Positions 27,726 through 37,867 are shown, numbered from the stretch's first letter. The stretch is 64,000 nucleotides of DNA from Methylophilales bacterium MBRSF5 (GCA_001044335.1 CP011001.1:620001-684000), one strand, 5' to 3'. Notes: generated by a model from the sequence alone, not told the origin. Made by a program: numbers and translations.

Positions 27726-29032
27726 TATTGATTGTTACCCATTAGTTCGTCGAATGAAACTTTTTCTTTTTTGATTTTACAAGCCTTTATGACAAAGTTC
27801 ACTACATTATCTTCAGTAGCCAAGGCTGCAGGCTCGTTCAAACGTTCTTGTTTTTCATAGAACCATTGAACAGCTTTTTCAGGCTCGTCATATGATTTTG
27901 AAAATTCTTCGATCTTTGATTTAACCTGTTCTTCGGTGGCGTGCAGTTTTTCTTTCTCGACCAAATGCGCTAAGACAATTCTAAGACGTGCTGTTTGTTC
28001 AGCTCTTTCATTAAACATGGATGGTTCTAATTTCAAATCTTTTGCTTTCGCGCCCTGTCTTTCCATATTCTCTATCATCTGTTGCATTAGTCGATATGAC
28101 TCATTGTCGATAATAGATTTTGGTAATTCAAACTTTGCATGTTTAACGAGCTCAACAAAGACTTGATCTTTTTCTTTCAGTCTAACGCGTTTTTCGACCT
28201 CTTCAGCTAAAGATTCTTCAATTTGCTTTTTCATTTCATCAACATCACCGCTGTCGACTCCGAGAGATTTAGCAAAATTTGCATCAATCTTAGGAAGCTC
28301 CATTTCATTCACTTCATTAACAACAACGCTATATTTAACCTGTTTATCTGCTAGTTGAGCTGGTTCATGATCTTTAGGATAATAAATTTCAAAATCTTTC
28401 ATATCCGAAGCTTTTAATCCAACTAATTCTTTATCAAAAACTTCTAATCGATTTTTGTCGCCAAGTATAAAATTTAAAGTTTGGGAACCGGTTGACTCAG
28501 CAGACTTTCCATCAATAAAGGATTCTAATTTGACACCTACGCGGTCACCTAACTTAGAAGCTCGATCTACTTTTTTGAATGTTGCTCTTTGCTTTAACAT
28601 TACATCGATGGTTGCGTCGACATCTTTATTTGTTAATTTAACTTCAGGTTGTGAAATCTCGATTTTTTTATAATCGATATCTTTAACGTCAGGGACAACC
28701 TCAAATGTTGCGGTAAATTCAAAATCATCTTTAATCTCTGGAAGTGGATCATGATTGATTTGAGGCATGCCAACAATGTTTAATTTATTTTCCTGCACGA
28801 TCTGACCAAACTGATTTTCTATAGCTCTTGAATATACTTCAGATCGGATATCTGGGCCGTATTGTTTTTCAATGATGCTCATCGGAGCTTTACCTGGTCG
28901 GAAACCCTGAATCTTTGCATTTTTTGATACTTGAATGAATCTTTGTTTAATTTCATTCTCAAGCGGAGCAATAATAATTTTGCCTTTAACTTTTCTTTCG
29001 ATATCGCTAATTTTTTCAACAGCCTGTGTCAT
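27725..29032 (-). CDS. tig: Trigger factor
   Basis: Trigger factor is the ribosome-bound chaperone that receives nascent chains at the exit tunnel. The 435-residue protein has the N-terminal ribosome-docking loop GFRPGKAP at 43-50, an FKBP-type prolyl isomerase domain at about 150-235, and a long C-terminal helical chaperone domain. It is first in tig-clpP-clpX and follows tRNA-Leu by 63 bases on the same strand. Length and domains are standard. Confidence 0.97.
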   Translation of the reverse strand: MTQAVEKISDIERKVKGKIIIAPLENEIKQRFIQVSKNAKIQGFRPGKAPMSIIEKQYGPDIRSEVYSRAIENQFGQIVQENKLNIVGMPQINHDPLPEIKDDFEFTATFEVVPDVKDIDYKKIEISQPEVKLTNKDVDATIDVMLKQRATFKKVDRASKLGDRVGVKLESFIDGKSAESTGSQTLNFILGDKNRLEVFDKELVGLKASDMKDFEIYYPKDHEPAQLADKQVKYSVVVNEVNEMELPKIDANFAKSLGVDSGDVDEMKKQIEESLAEEVEKRVRLKEKDQVFVELVKHAKFELPKSIIDNESYRLMQQMIENMERQGAKAKDLKLEPSMFNERAEQTARLRIVLAHLVEKEKLHATEEQVKSKIEEFSKSYDEPEKAVQWFYEKQERLNEPAALATEDNVVNFVIKACKIKKEKVSFDELMGNNQ

Positions 29033-29095
29033 GTTTAATCCTAAATAAATCTTTGCAAATAACTAAATTGTAATTAAGCTTTAATGTTTTTTAAA

Positions 29096-29180
29096 TGGTG
29101 CGAGAGGAGAGACTCGAACTCTCACGCTTTAAGGCGCTGGAACCTAAATCCAGTGCGTCTACCAATTCCGCCACTCTCGC
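29096..29180 (-). tRNA. tRNA-Leu (anticodon UAG)
   Basis: Minus-strand class II tRNA of 85 bases with a long variable arm. The acceptor strand starts GCGAGAG and the 3' strand is CTCTCGC followed by encoded CCA. The anticodon loop reads GATTTAGGT with TAG. It lies upstream of tig on the same strand, a common arrangement. Confidence 0.98.
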
Positions 29181-29307
29181 ATGTACCAGAGAACCGCAGA
29201 TTATACCATTTTGGATAAATTTTTGATAAATAAATTCCATAAAATTTCATAGATAAATTTGTTAGAATCTACTAATACATAAACCTATCCAAAATACAGT
29301 ATTTGCT

Positions 29308-30729
29308 TTGATTTTGTCGAATTTTTTTAGTTCTAAAATTATTATTCCATTAGTAATTATTTTTATTGCTGGATGCCAATTCATTCCCTATTTTAAGGAA
29401 GAGATTGATCTTGATGCGAACAATGTTGAAATTAACAATCAACATTCAGAAACAGAAAGCTTTACCCAGTTTATCGATTCCCTAGAACAAAATATTTCCC
29501 TTCCTAATGAGGGTTGGAATACCGATAACTTGTTAGCTACGCTGTATTTTTTCAATACAAAGATCAAAACTGCAGAAAAACAGTACCAAACTGTAAAAAA
29601 TGATGAAGTCATTGCAAAATTCCGACCTCAATCGTCAATAGGAGTTGAAGTGGGATCAGGCGATGGTGCCAACGATGACTTGTCCACAGACATCGAGGGT
29701 TTAGGAGTTATGTTCCCGCTTGAAACAGCCAATAAAAGGTTAATTCGCTACGAAATAGCGCTTAACACATCTCAATCAGCCTATGAAGACTATAGATTAC
29801 TTTCTTGGAATGAGCGGCTAATGCTTATAAATGCACTTATTCAATATTCTTTTAACATAAAAAAAATAAACACCATTAAAAATGAATTATTCTCTCGTCA
29901 GTCTATTTATTTAATGACAAAGAAAAGATTTGAGAAAGGTATCGAAGATAATATCCGGCTGCAGCAGTCAAAAATTGCACTCCAGCTAGTTGAAAATAAA
30001 TTGAAGAGTTTTCAAATCAATCAACTAAGTATTCGAAAACAAATCGCACAAAAAGCAGGAATAAAATTACACCACCTAGAAAAAAATCCCCTCCTTGCTG
30101 ATAACATCATCAATAGCTTATTAAATATTATGCAAACAATTGATGATGAAAAAATCTCTTATTTAAGGGAAAATGCAATCCAAACACGTATTGACCTTAG
30201 ACGAGATCTTGCAAATTATGCAAGAGCTGAGGCCTCACTCAAGCTGGAAGTTGCCAAACAGTATCCTGATATAAAATTTAGTCCTGCCTATTTGTATGAC
30301 TTTGGAGATAAAATTTGGACCTTAGGCATATCTACCCTTATTCCTAATTTAGAAAAAAATAAAGCTTTGATTGCTAAAGCAGAAAGTTTTAGAGATTCAG
30401 AATCATCCAAAATTATGGACATACAGCTAGCGATTGCTAACGACATTGACTCTTTATTGTTGTATTTAAATGACTCATCTGAAAAATATAACAATGCCAA
30501 GACTTTAAATGCTGATAAAGAATTATTACTCGTTAATTTAGAAAAGAAATTTAAAAATGGAATTCTTAGTCGTTTTGAACTAGAACAAGAAAAAATAAAA
30601 TTATACGAAATTGATTATATTTACTTGGATAGCTTATATAATTTAATTCAGGGAGGTTATGAAATTGAAAAAACATTTCATGTTCCTTTTGTTAGTCAAC
30701 TGCATCTAGAAAAAGAACCTAATGAATAA
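29308..30729 (+). CDS. TolC-like outer-membrane efflux lipoprotein
   Basis: This is the likely outer-membrane channel of the RND system that follows. The 473-residue protein has a lipoprotein signal ending FIAGC and two repeats of the long TolC/CusC-type helical hairpin (about 75-260 and 280-460; NGILSRFELEQEKIKLYEIDY is typical of the second, split here as two motifs). The start is uncertain. The frame has no ATG near the signal peptide, so TTG 29308 or TTG 29314 is used, with no good Shine-Dalgarno. The adaptor ATG overlaps its end by 8 bases. Confidence 0.8.
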   Translation: MILSNFFSSKIIIPLVIIFIAGCQFIPYFKEEIDLDANNVEINNQHSETESFTQFIDSLEQNISLPNEGWNTDNLLATLYFFNTKIKTAEKQYQTVKNDEVIAKFRPQSSIGVEVGSGDGANDDLSTDIEGLGVMFPLETANKRLIRYEIALNTSQSAYEDYRLLSWNERLMLINALIQYSFNIKKINTIKNELFSRQSIYLMTKKRFEKGIEDNIRLQQSKIALQLVENKLKSFQINQLSIRKQIAQKAGIKLHHLEKNPLLADNIINSLLNIMQTIDDEKISYLRENAIQTRIDLRRDLANYARAEASLKLEVAKQYPDIKFSPAYLYDFGDKIWTLGISTLIPNLEKNKALIAKAESFRDSESSKIMDIQLAIANDIDSLLLYLNDSSEKYNNAKTLNADKELLLVNLEKKFKNGILSRFELEQEKIKLYEIDYIYLDSLYNLIQGGYEIEKTFHVPFVSQLHLEKEPNE

Positions 30730-31786
30730 AAAGAGTCTCATGATTATTATTTGTCAATCGTTTGTGATCATTTTGCTCATTTGGGTTGTTATTTTAATGG
30801 GTAGAGATGAGCTTATTGACGACGACCTCTTTGACGAGGAAGAAACCTTGTCCTTTATTGAGGTTAATGACGAGGGACTTAATCAAGTAAGGCTGACTGA
30901 GACAATAGTAAAAAATAGCGGTATCGAAACTGCAAGAATAACAAGCTCAAATAAGCAATCTTCATTTTCTAATTATGGAATAGTGCAAGCAACAGACACA
31001 TTAATTGACCTGAAAAATATTTTTGATCAATTGATGCAAGAAATAAATACCCTTCAAAATCAATTAGCAACAGAAGAAAAAAAATACCTTGCCTTTGCAG
31101 AACTTAATGAAGATGAAAAAAATATATCTGATCAAGTACTTCTTGATCAGCAGACCATTGTGAGCAATTTAAAAGTTGCAATTGAAAAGAAAACGGCACT
31201 AAAGAAAAATCTTCAACAAAAGGTTTTAACCCAATGGGGGAAAAAATTCTATAACATAGTAACGGGAAAGTCGAAAGACAGAAATCTAGCTGCCCTAATC
31301 GATGGAAATGCAAGATTAGTTAAGATCACTATCCCCTCAAGTGAGAGCGGAAGGAAAATTCCAGATAAAATTGTATTCTCGCCTATCAATGGCAGCGATG
31401 AAATCGACGGCATATATATTGACCAAGCTCCCACAATTGAGCCAAGCATTCTTGGCCAGACCTACTATTATCTAATTCAGTCCACAGAAATCAGAATTGG
31501 GTCAAAGTTAATAGGTTTTTATTTTCAAGATGACGCAGAAAAGACCAACCTTTACGAAGTGCCGAACACTTCCATAGTATGGAGCAATGGACTGTCATGG
31601 GTGTATATTGAACAAGAGCCTCATTTATTTATCAAAAAGCCTATTGTCCTAGAAAATGAACTTAATAGAGGGTGGTTGATTTCAGCAGAATTAATTTCAC
31701 CAAGGGACTCAATTGTCACCAAAGGTGCTCAACTTCTTTTATCTGAAGAGTTTAAGTATCAAATTAAAAATGAAAATGAGGATTAG
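30722..31786 (+). CDS. RND efflux periplasmic adaptor (CusB/CzcB-like, divergent)
   Basis: Position between a TolC-like channel and a CusA/CzcA-type pump makes this the likely membrane fusion protein. The 354-residue protein has one N-terminal membrane helix (about 5-25), an acidic linker, a segment EGLNQVRLTETIVKNSGIET that resembles CzcB N-termini, a coiled coil at about 98-175, and a beta-rich C-terminal half. The usual lipoyl half-motifs around the coiled coil are not recognisable, and no His- or Met-rich metal-binding region is present. Function is inferred mainly from context. The RND gene GTG follows the stop directly. Confidence 0.65.
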   Translation: MNKKSLMIIICQSFVIILLIWVVILMGRDELIDDDLFDEEETLSFIEVNDEGLNQVRLTETIVKNSGIETARITSSNKQSSFSNYGIVQATDTLIDLKNIFDQLMQEINTLQNQLATEEKKYLAFAELNEDEKNISDQVLLDQQTIVSNLKVAIEKKTALKKNLQQKVLTQWGKKFYNIVTGKSKDRNLAALIDGNARLVKITIPSSESGRKIPDKIVFSPINGSDEIDGIYIDQAPTIEPSILGQTYYYLIQSTEIRIGSKLIGFYFQDDAEKTNLYEVPNTSIVWSNGLSWVYIEQEPHLFIKKPIVLENELNRGWLISAELISPRDSIVTKGAQLLLSEEFKYQIKNENED

Positions 31787-34700
31787 GTGTCATCATTAAT
31801 TAAATTCTCAATCAAATATGCAGGAGTGATAATAGGTCTTGCATTAATTATTGTAGTTTATGGTATCGTCCAAATCAAAAATAGTCCTCTTAATGTTTTT
31901 CCAGAGTTTTCTCCAACGCAGGTAGTTATTCAGACTGAATCACCAGGATTTTCATCAGACCTGGTAGAAAAATTGGTAACGCGACCGATCGAGGTAATGG
32001 TTTCAGGCACGATCGGAATAAAGCAAATTAGATCCCAATCCATTCCAGGGCTCTCAGTCGTCACAGTAATTTTTGATGAAGATACAGATGTTTACAGAAA
32101 CAGGCAGTCAATTACAGAAAAATTATCAACCCTTACCAACATCTTACCGACCAACATTATTCCAAAAATAACTCCCCTCACCTCATCCGCATCAAGCGTT
32201 CTTGGAATAGGATTAACTTCTGACACTAAGAATGAAATTCAACTGAGAACTTTTGCTGACAATGTTGTTATTCCGCACTTAATGGCAGTAGAAGGCGTTG
32301 CGGATGTAAATCGATTTGGCGGCAAGGTTAGGCAGCTGCAAATCAAGACTATTCCAAAAAAATTGCTAGAAAATGATCTAAGTTTACAAGATATATTTAC
32401 TGCTGCCAAAAAATCTTCCGCTGTCCGCGGTGGAGGTTTTATTCAAAATGAAAATCAAAGAATCATTATTAATACAGAAGGACAAACGCTTACAGCAAGA
32501 GAATTAGAACAAACGACTCTATTCAATAAGCAAGGAAAATTACTCAGACTTAAGGATGTGGCTGTCATTGAGGATGGATATACCCCCTCCATCAGTAGCG
32601 CCTCCATTAACGGTCAGATTGGTGTGTATTTATCGATCCAGGGGCAGCTTGGTTCAGATACATACGAATTGACTGAAAATCTTGAGACAGCAATCGAATC
32701 TCTTCTTTCGGTTGCCAACAAGGAAGAAATAACCATTCACCCAGAACTTTTCAAGCCGGCTAATTTTATTGATGCATCAATCAAAGGGTTAAGGGTGGAT
32801 ATCATCATTGGTGCAATTTTAGTGATTGGAATTTTGTACCTATTTTTATTTAATTTTCGAACGGCTTTTATCTCTGCTATCGCCATCCCGCTATCGCTTC
32901 TATCAGCGATTGCGGTCATGAGTCATATGAACCTGGGGCTAAATGTCATGGTACTCAGTGGTCTTGCTATCGCTCTTGGTGAGGTCGTTGATGACGCAAT
33001 TATTGATGTGGAAAATATTTTTCGTCGATTAAGAGAGAACAAAACATTGAAAAATAAAAAACCCTTATATCAGGTCGTTTTTGAATCCTCAATGGAAGTT
33101 AGAAAATCAGTAGTCTATGCAACTTTGATTATTGTTATTGTTTTTTTACCTTTGCTTTCATTAACCGGAGTTGCCGGAAAATTATTTGGCCCGTTAGGGA
33201 TTGCCTATATCCTTTCCATTCTAGCGTCTCTAGCAGTAGCCCTTACAGTTACACCTGCTATGAGTTATTTGCTTCTTGGTCAAAATGAAAATCTGAACAC
33301 TGAAGACTCACCTGTAATCAAATCATTAAAAAAAAATTACCGCAATATATTGCTTCGCATTGAATCTCACTCCAAAGTCGTTTTAATTATCTCTTTATTT
33401 GTGATTGCGTTTGGTCTCTCATTCATTCCTTTATTTAAAACTCATTTTATTCCGCCATTAAACGAAGGACATTACATTATGCACATGGCAGCATACCCAG
33501 GAACCTCGGAAAAAGAGTCTTTAAGGATTGGTAACTTAGTGACGGAACAAATTTTAAAAATTGACGGCGTGCGGTCAGTCGCCCAATGGGTTGGCCGCTC
33601 GCCTCTTGGTGCAGATACATTTGGTACACACTACAGTGAATTTGAGATTGAATTATCAAAAAAATCTGGAGACGACCAAAGAAGAATCCTGAGCTCAATT
33701 CAGGATATTGTCTATGATAAAGATAATGGTTTTGTGGGAGTTAATTTTGCAATTAATACTTTTTTAACAGAACGGATTGAAGAAACAATATCTGGCTACA
33801 ATGCTGCCGTTGTGATTAATTTGTATGGAAATAACTTAGACACCCTTGATCAAGATGCCATTAAAGTTGCTCAAATGTTAGAAACCCTTCCAGGATCTAA
33901 AGACATCATGCTGCAATCCCCTCCTGGAAATCCCCAGGTAAATATCAAACTACTTCCAGAGCAGCTAACAAATTTTGGAATCAGTCGAGCGGATGCTCTA
34001 GATGTTATTAGAGCTGCATATGAAAACTTACCTGTAGCACAGATATACGAAAGAATGATTCCAGTTGACATCGCCGTTACCATAGATTCAGAATTTAAGG
34101 ATGGTATTGAAGATATTAAAAAATTACCCCTTAGCTCATCATTGGGCCAAATAGTTGAGCTGGGAGACATCGCCCAAATATCACAAGTTAGTGGTCGTTC
34201 TAAGATTCTTCATCAGGGTGGTAAGCGAGTACAAACCATCACATCTAATATTGATGATTATGATTTAAATGATTACGTAATTAATGTAAAAAAAGGGCTT
34301 GAGAGAATTCAATTAGGTTCGGGGAACTATTTTGAGATCACAGGCGAAGCTCAAGAAAATGCACAATCACGTGAAGACTTGATTGCACATTCGACTATTG
34401 CAATTGCTGGCGTTCTTTTAATGCTCTATATAGCGTTTGGTACTTTAAAAAATCTCAGCCTTACACTACTTAATTTACCCTTTGCACTCATTGGCGGTGT
34501 CATCGCAGCATCAATTCATGGGGGTTGGATATCGATCGGATCATTAGTCGGATTTGTCACGCTGTTCGGAATTACGTTAAGGAATTCAATAATGCTGATA
34601 TCTCACTATCAGCACCTCGTGGATTATGAGGGTCATACGTGGAATTTAGAAACATGCATCCTCGGCGCATCGGAAAGATTGCCATCCATTCTGATGACTG

Positions 34701-34891
34701 CCTTAGTAGCTGGTCTAGCCCTTCTTCCGATTGCCATTGGATCTGGAGAGCCAGGAAAAGAAATCGAAGGTCCTATGGCCATGATCATTATTGGAGGTTT
34801 ATTCACCTCTACCATTTTAAATCTATTGATATTACCTACCGTCTTACTGAATTATGGTGATTTCAAAAAAACGAAATTTTTAAACTTCTAG
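31787..34891 (+). CDS. RND efflux pump, heavy-metal-efflux (CusA/CzcA) family
   Basis: This 1034-residue inner-membrane proton-driven pump has the RND layout of 12 predicted helices and two large periplasmic loops. The N-terminus FPEFSPTQVVIQTESPG and the later NEGHYIMHMAAYPGTSE are typical of the HME group. The helix IV motif ALGEVVDDAIIDVEN carries the acidic proton-relay residues. The start is GTG 31787, immediately after the adaptor TAG. The substrate (Cu/Ag, Zn/Co/Cd or other) cannot be named from motifs. It ends with a 12-base overlap with convergent phhB. Confidence 0.88.
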   Translation: MSSLIKFSIKYAGVIIGLALIIVVYGIVQIKNSPLNVFPEFSPTQVVIQTESPGFSSDLVEKLVTRPIEVMVSGTIGIKQIRSQSIPGLSVVTVIFDEDTDVYRNRQSITEKLSTLTNILPTNIIPKITPLTSSASSVLGIGLTSDTKNEIQLRTFADNVVIPHLMAVEGVADVNRFGGKVRQLQIKTIPKKLLENDLSLQDIFTAAKKSSAVRGGGFIQNENQRIIINTEGQTLTARELEQTTLFNKQGKLLRLKDVAVIEDGYTPSISSASINGQIGVYLSIQGQLGSDTYELTENLETAIESLLSVANKEEITIHPELFKPANFIDASIKGLRVDIIIGAILVIGILYLFLFNFRTAFISAIAIPLSLLSAIAVMSHMNLGLNVMVLSGLAIALGEVVDDAIIDVENIFRRLRENKTLKNKKPLYQVVFESSMEVRKSVVYATLIIVIVFLPLLSLTGVAGKLFGPLGIAYILSILASLAVALTVTPAMSYLLLGQNENLNTEDSPVIKSLKKNYRNILLRIESHSKVVLIISLFVIAFGLSFIPLFKTHFIPPLNEGHYIMHMAAYPGTSEKESLRIGNLVTEQILKIDGVRSVAQWVGRSPLGADTFGTHYSEFEIELSKKSGDDQRRILSSIQDIVYDKDNGFVGVNFAINTFLTERIEETISGYNAAVVINLYGNNLDTLDQDAIKVAQMLETLPGSKDIMLQSPPGNPQVNIKLLPEQLTNFGISRADALDVIRAAYENLPVAQIYERMIPVDIAVTIDSEFKDGIEDIKKLPLSSSLGQIVELGDIAQISQVSGRSKILHQGGKRVQTITSNIDDYDLNDYVINVKKGLERIQLGSGNYFEITGEAQENAQSREDLIAHSTIAIAGVLLMLYIAFGTLKNLSLTLLNLPFALIGGVIAASIHGGWISIGSLVGFVTLFGITLRNSIMLISHYQHLVDYEGHTWNLETCILGASERLPSILMTALVAGLALLPIAIGSGEPGKEIEGPMAMIIIGGLFTSTILNLLILPTVLLNYGDFKKTKFLNF

Positions 34892-35152
34892 AGATTCAAT
34901 TTCTTTTGCAAGTGAATAATCTTTTTCTGAAATTTCCCCGAGATCATGGGTGATTAATGAGATTTTCACCTTATTGTAAGAAATGAAAATATCAGGGTGA
35001 TGATCGGCTTCATCTGCAATTTTTGCAACTGCATTAACAAAATTAATGGCATCTTGAAAAGTTGAGAACACAAATTCTTTGACTAATAATTCATTGTGGA
35101 TCATCCATTCATTTAAATCTGATTTAATTTTATTCATTAATTCTTTATTCAT
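34880..35152 (-). CDS. phhB: Pterin-4-alpha-carbinolamine dehydratase
   Basis: PhhB/PCD dehydrates 4a-hydroxytetrahydrobiopterin and can also support folate or molybdopterin synthesis. The 90-residue protein has the signature EADHHPDIFISYNKV and the closing LITHDLG, as in the DCoH/PCD family. Its start overlaps the pabB end by 8 bases. No phenylalanine hydroxylase is in the window. The pabB link suggests a role in pterin or folate metabolism, in line with reports that some bacterial PCD proteins support folate synthesis. Confidence 0.88.
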   Translation of the reverse strand: MNKELMNKIKSDLNEWMIHNELLVKEFVFSTFQDAINFVNAVAKIADEADHHPDIFISYNKVKISLITHDLGEISEKDYSLAKEIESLEV

Positions 35153-36509
35153 TTGATAACCTCATAAAGTATGAAATGGCTTTTTCAATATTTGCAGCTT
35201 TATTAAATATTTCATTGTACTCGCTCTTTACCGACGAGCTTTTTGTAATGCCACCACCTGAAAAATATTCTAATCTACCACCAGAGGCAATCAAAGATCT
35301 TATTGCAATATTGGAATTCATGGTCTTATTGAAAGATAAATAAAAAATTGATCCACAATAAATCTCTCTTGAAAAACTTTCCAGCTCATCAATAATTTCT
35401 AATGATCTTTTCTTTGGGGCACCAGTTATTGAACCTCCTGGAAAAGCGTCACAAAATGCGGTCCATGGCGATATCTCTTGCTTGAGTTGACCCTCAATAG
35501 AACTTACAAGATGATGAACGTTGGGATAACTCTCAATGTTAAATAGATTTTTTACATTAACAGTACCCGTGTCACAATTCTTTCCTAGGTCATTTCGGAT
35601 TAAGTCCACTATCATTAAATTTTCTGCCTTATCTTTCTCACTGGAACTCAGTTTTTCATAATTAATGCTATCGGACTTTAAATTATCCCCTCTTGGCATT
35701 GTGCCCTTTATTGGTCGTGAAGTTATAGTTTGCCCATTGACTGAAATAAACTGTTCTGGTGAGCCTGAGATAATGGAATAATCTTCAAACTTTAAATACG
35801 CCATGTATGGTGACTTATTAATGTCGCGAAATTTTTTATAAAAGACCCAAGGATCTCCAGAGTATTTGGTGGAAAATTTTGTGGCTAAATTTACCTGATA
35901 AACATCACCATCGGTAATGTATTGCTGAATCTTATTAAACTTATCTTTATACTCCTCAAAAGATTCAATATTTACTATTGGCTCTGTGATAACAAAGTCG
36001 TCACTAATTTCATTTTGATGATTCAAACATTGATCATAAGTTGCTACTGCATCTTTTTTTTCATTAAAGCTAATAAAATGTGTTTTCTTTTCAAGATGGT
36101 CCACAAGAATAGTATTTTTATAGGCATTTGCTCTTGCTTGAGGTAAAACTATATCTTTTGTGCTTTTCTGACCAAACTCATACGAGAGGTAGCCAATCAA
36201 GCCGCCTGTGAATGGCAGTAAAGAATTATTTCCGTAACTATCTAATAATCCGGAGTAGATAACGTCTACGGTCTCTGTAAATGATTCATCAGATAAAAAT
36301 GATGTACCCTCCTTTATGATTAAAGTCTTGGATCCTTTTTGAATTATTTCTATAAACGGATCCCAGCAGATTAGGTCATATCGATTATAATCATTGAGAT
36401 GACCATTACCTTGAAAACAGCTATCAAGAAATATCGGAGAGTGACTGGAAGCGAATTTATCAAACCAGATGGATGAGTTTTCTTGATGAGGAAGATCAAA
36501 GGTATGCAT
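35145..36509 (-). CDS. pabB: Aminodeoxychorismate synthase component I
   Basis: PabB aminates chorismate to 4-amino-4-deoxychorismate on the way to p-aminobenzoate and folate. The 454-residue chorismate-binding protein has RPIKGTMPR with Lys268, the residue that separates PabB from TrpE (which has PIAGT), and the C-terminal PGGSITGAPK motif. No glutaminase domain (PabA) or lyase domain (PabC) is fused. It is coupled to phhB. Folate is important for one-carbon flow in methylotrophs, but that link is only contextual. Confidence 0.92.
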   Translation of the reverse strand: MHTFDLPHQENSSIWFDKFASSHSPIFLDSCFQGNGHLNDYNRYDLICWDPFIEIIQKGSKTLIIKEGTSFLSDESFTETVDVIYSGLLDSYGNNSLLPFTGGLIGYLSYEFGQKSTKDIVLPQARANAYKNTILVDHLEKKTHFISFNEKKDAVATYDQCLNHQNEISDDFVITEPIVNIESFEEYKDKFNKIQQYITDGDVYQVNLATKFSTKYSGDPWVFYKKFRDINKSPYMAYLKFEDYSIISGSPEQFISVNGQTITSRPIKGTMPRGDNLKSDSINYEKLSSSEKDKAENLMIVDLIRNDLGKNCDTGTVNVKNLFNIESYPNVHHLVSSIEGQLKQEISPWTAFCDAFPGGSITGAPKKRSLEIIDELESFSREIYCGSIFYLSFNKTMNSNIAIRSLIASGGRLEYFSGGGITKSSSVKSEYNEIFNKAANIEKAISYFMRLSNE

Positions 36510-36524
36510 TATAAAATTTTAAAC

Positions 36525-36552
36525 AAAAAAGGGAGCTAATGCTCCCTTTTTT
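36525..36552 (-). terminator. Rho-independent terminator after phi
   Basis: Perfect hairpin with arms AAAAAAGGGAGC and GCTCCCTTTTTT around a TAAT loop. Read on the minus strand it follows the phi stop by 16 bases and ends in a T run, closing the tal-hps-phi cluster before pabB. The symmetric A/T flanks make it potentially bidirectional. Confidence 0.88.
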
Positions 36553-36568
36553 ATTATAAAAACTGATT

Positions 36569-37108
36569 TTACTCTAAGTTAGCATGAATCGCTCTCATAC
36601 CATCCTCAGTTAAACCTTTGTCAAAAATAATTTCTGCAATCACTGCTTCTAAGTACACTAATGTTGATAACTCAAATACTGTGCCCATTGGCATACCTTC
36701 TGTGTAATTAGAATAGCTGTCATCATTACCAACTTGAACTACCAAATCAGCAATCTCTGCCATTGCTGAACTTGTTTTCTGAGAAATAACCGCAATCTTA
36801 CCGCCCTTTGATTTTGCAGTTTCAAGAATGGGTAATAGAGTCTTTGTTCCACCGGATCCAGAAATTACAACAAGTAAGTCACCATCCTTCATTGCTGGTG
36901 TTACAACCTCACCTACCATGTTCACTTGATAACCTGAATGAACAAGACGCATTGCAAAAAAACGTGAAACAAGTCCAGAACGACCTGCCCCGCCAACGAA
37001 AATTCTTCCAGCACCGTCAACAAGTGCTTTTAACTTTGCTGCGTTACTTTTGTCAGTTTCTGAAAGTACCGTGGTTAATCTATCTAAAATAAGTTTTTGT
37101 GTATCCAT
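36569..37108 (-). CDS. hxlB: 6-phospho-3-hexuloisomerase
   Basis: PHI isomerises D-arabino-3-hexulose 6-phosphate to fructose 6-phosphate, the second step of the ribulose monophosphate pathway. The 179-residue single SIS domain has FVGGAGRSGLVSRFFAMR near residues 37-54, VISGSGGTKT near 85, and a C-terminal HANLE. This length and the SIS motif set are characteristic. It lies 102 bases downstream of hps, separated by a strong hairpin, and is followed by its own terminator. Its presence with hps is a strong mark of a RuMP methylotroph. Confidence 0.95.
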   Translation of the reverse strand: MDTQKLILDRLTTVLSETDKSNAAKLKALVDGAGRIFVGGAGRSGLVSRFFAMRLVHSGYQVNMVGEVVTPAMKDGDLLVVISGSGGTKTLLPILETAKSKGGKIAVISQKTSSAMAEIADLVVQVGNDDSYSNYTEGMPMGTVFELSTLVYLEAVIAEIIFDKGLTEDGMRAIHANLE

Positions 37109-37160
37109 TCAGCATCCCTTAAATTAATGAATTCATAAATAAAACAAAATAATACCAAAA

Positions 37161-37186
37161 AAAATCCCGACCTGAGTCGGGATTTT
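37161..37186 (-). terminator. Strong hairpin terminator between hps and phi
   Basis: An 11-bp perfect stem (AAAATCCCGAC / GTCGGGATTTT) with a CTGA tetraloop is followed on the minus strand by a run of eight T (37164-37157). It has all marks of a Rho-independent terminator. Since phi lies downstream without an obvious separate promoter, partial read-through would make hps more abundant than phi. Confidence 0.88.
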
Positions 37187-37210
37187 AAAAAATACTAGAT
37201 TTTTACTCGA

Positions 37211-37840
37211 TTAGTGAGCAATATCTGTAATTTCTTTAGCCGCAGCAGCTGGATCAGCAGCGCCGTAGATAGCAGCACCAGCAACAATAATTGCAGCACC
37301 AGCGTCTTTAACTTGCTGAGTTGTAGCAGCTTTAACGCCACCAGCAACTGAGATTTTAGCGCCTGTATCAAGAGCAGCAATAGCAGCTAAATCTTCAAAT
37401 GGTGTGTGACCAGCAGCTTGAGCATCAAGACCAGTGTGAACACCGATGATTTGTGCACCAGCAGCAACAGCTTCTTTAGCTAAAGATGCTTTATCGTCAA
37501 CGTTGATCATATCAACTTGAACTTCTTTACCGTATTTTTTAGCAGCTGCGATAACACCTTTAATTGTAGCGATACCAGAAGCGCCGAGAACTGTACAAAT
37601 GTCAGCACCAGCTTTATAGAATGGCTCAGCTTCATATTCGCCAGCGTCCATTGTTTTAAGGTCAACTAAGATTAAGTTGTTTGGGAACTTAGCTCTTAAA
37701 GTTTCTAATAATTTGATACCGTTGTGCTTAATGCATGGAGTACCAATTTCTAAAATATCAACATTTGCTGCAACTTTTTCAGCTAAAGCAACTGTTGCGT
37801 CAAAATCTAATGAGTCTAATGCGACTTGAGTTAATGCCAT
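37211..37840 (-). CDS. hxlA: 3-hexulose-6-phosphate synthase
   Basis: HPS condenses formaldehyde with ribulose 5-phosphate to D-arabino-3-hexulose 6-phosphate, the key fixation step of the RuMP pathway. The 209-residue TIM-barrel protein of the OMPDC family has the catalytic motif LVDLKTMDAGEYEA near residues 60-73 and GVHTGLDAQA and VAGGVKAAT later. Codon choice looks restricted (many GCA/GCT), in line with very high expression. A strong Shine-Dalgarno (CGGGAG) lies before ATG 37840. It is flanked by hairpins on both sides. Confidence 0.97.
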   Translation of the reverse strand: MALTQVALDSLDFDATVALAEKVAANVDILEIGTPCIKHNGIKLLETLRAKFPNNLILVDLKTMDAGEYEAEPFYKAGADICTVLGASGIATIKGVIAAAKKYGKEVQVDMINVDDKASLAKEAVAAGAQIIGVHTGLDAQAAGHTPFEDLAAIAALDTGAKISVAGGVKAATTQQVKDAGAAIIVAGAAIYGAADPAAAAKEITDIAH

Positions 37841-37867
37841 CGTTTATATCTCCCGATAAAAATTTAT

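Noticed and set aside
33871-34170. 99-residue open frame antisense to the RND pump
   Set aside because: No Shine-Dalgarno or recognisable family; the plus-strand pump is continuous through it.
37195-37380. Leu/Gln-rich open frame on the minus strand
   Set aside because: It is a shifted reading of the hps 3' half, whose biased GCA/GCT codons create a low-complexity frame.
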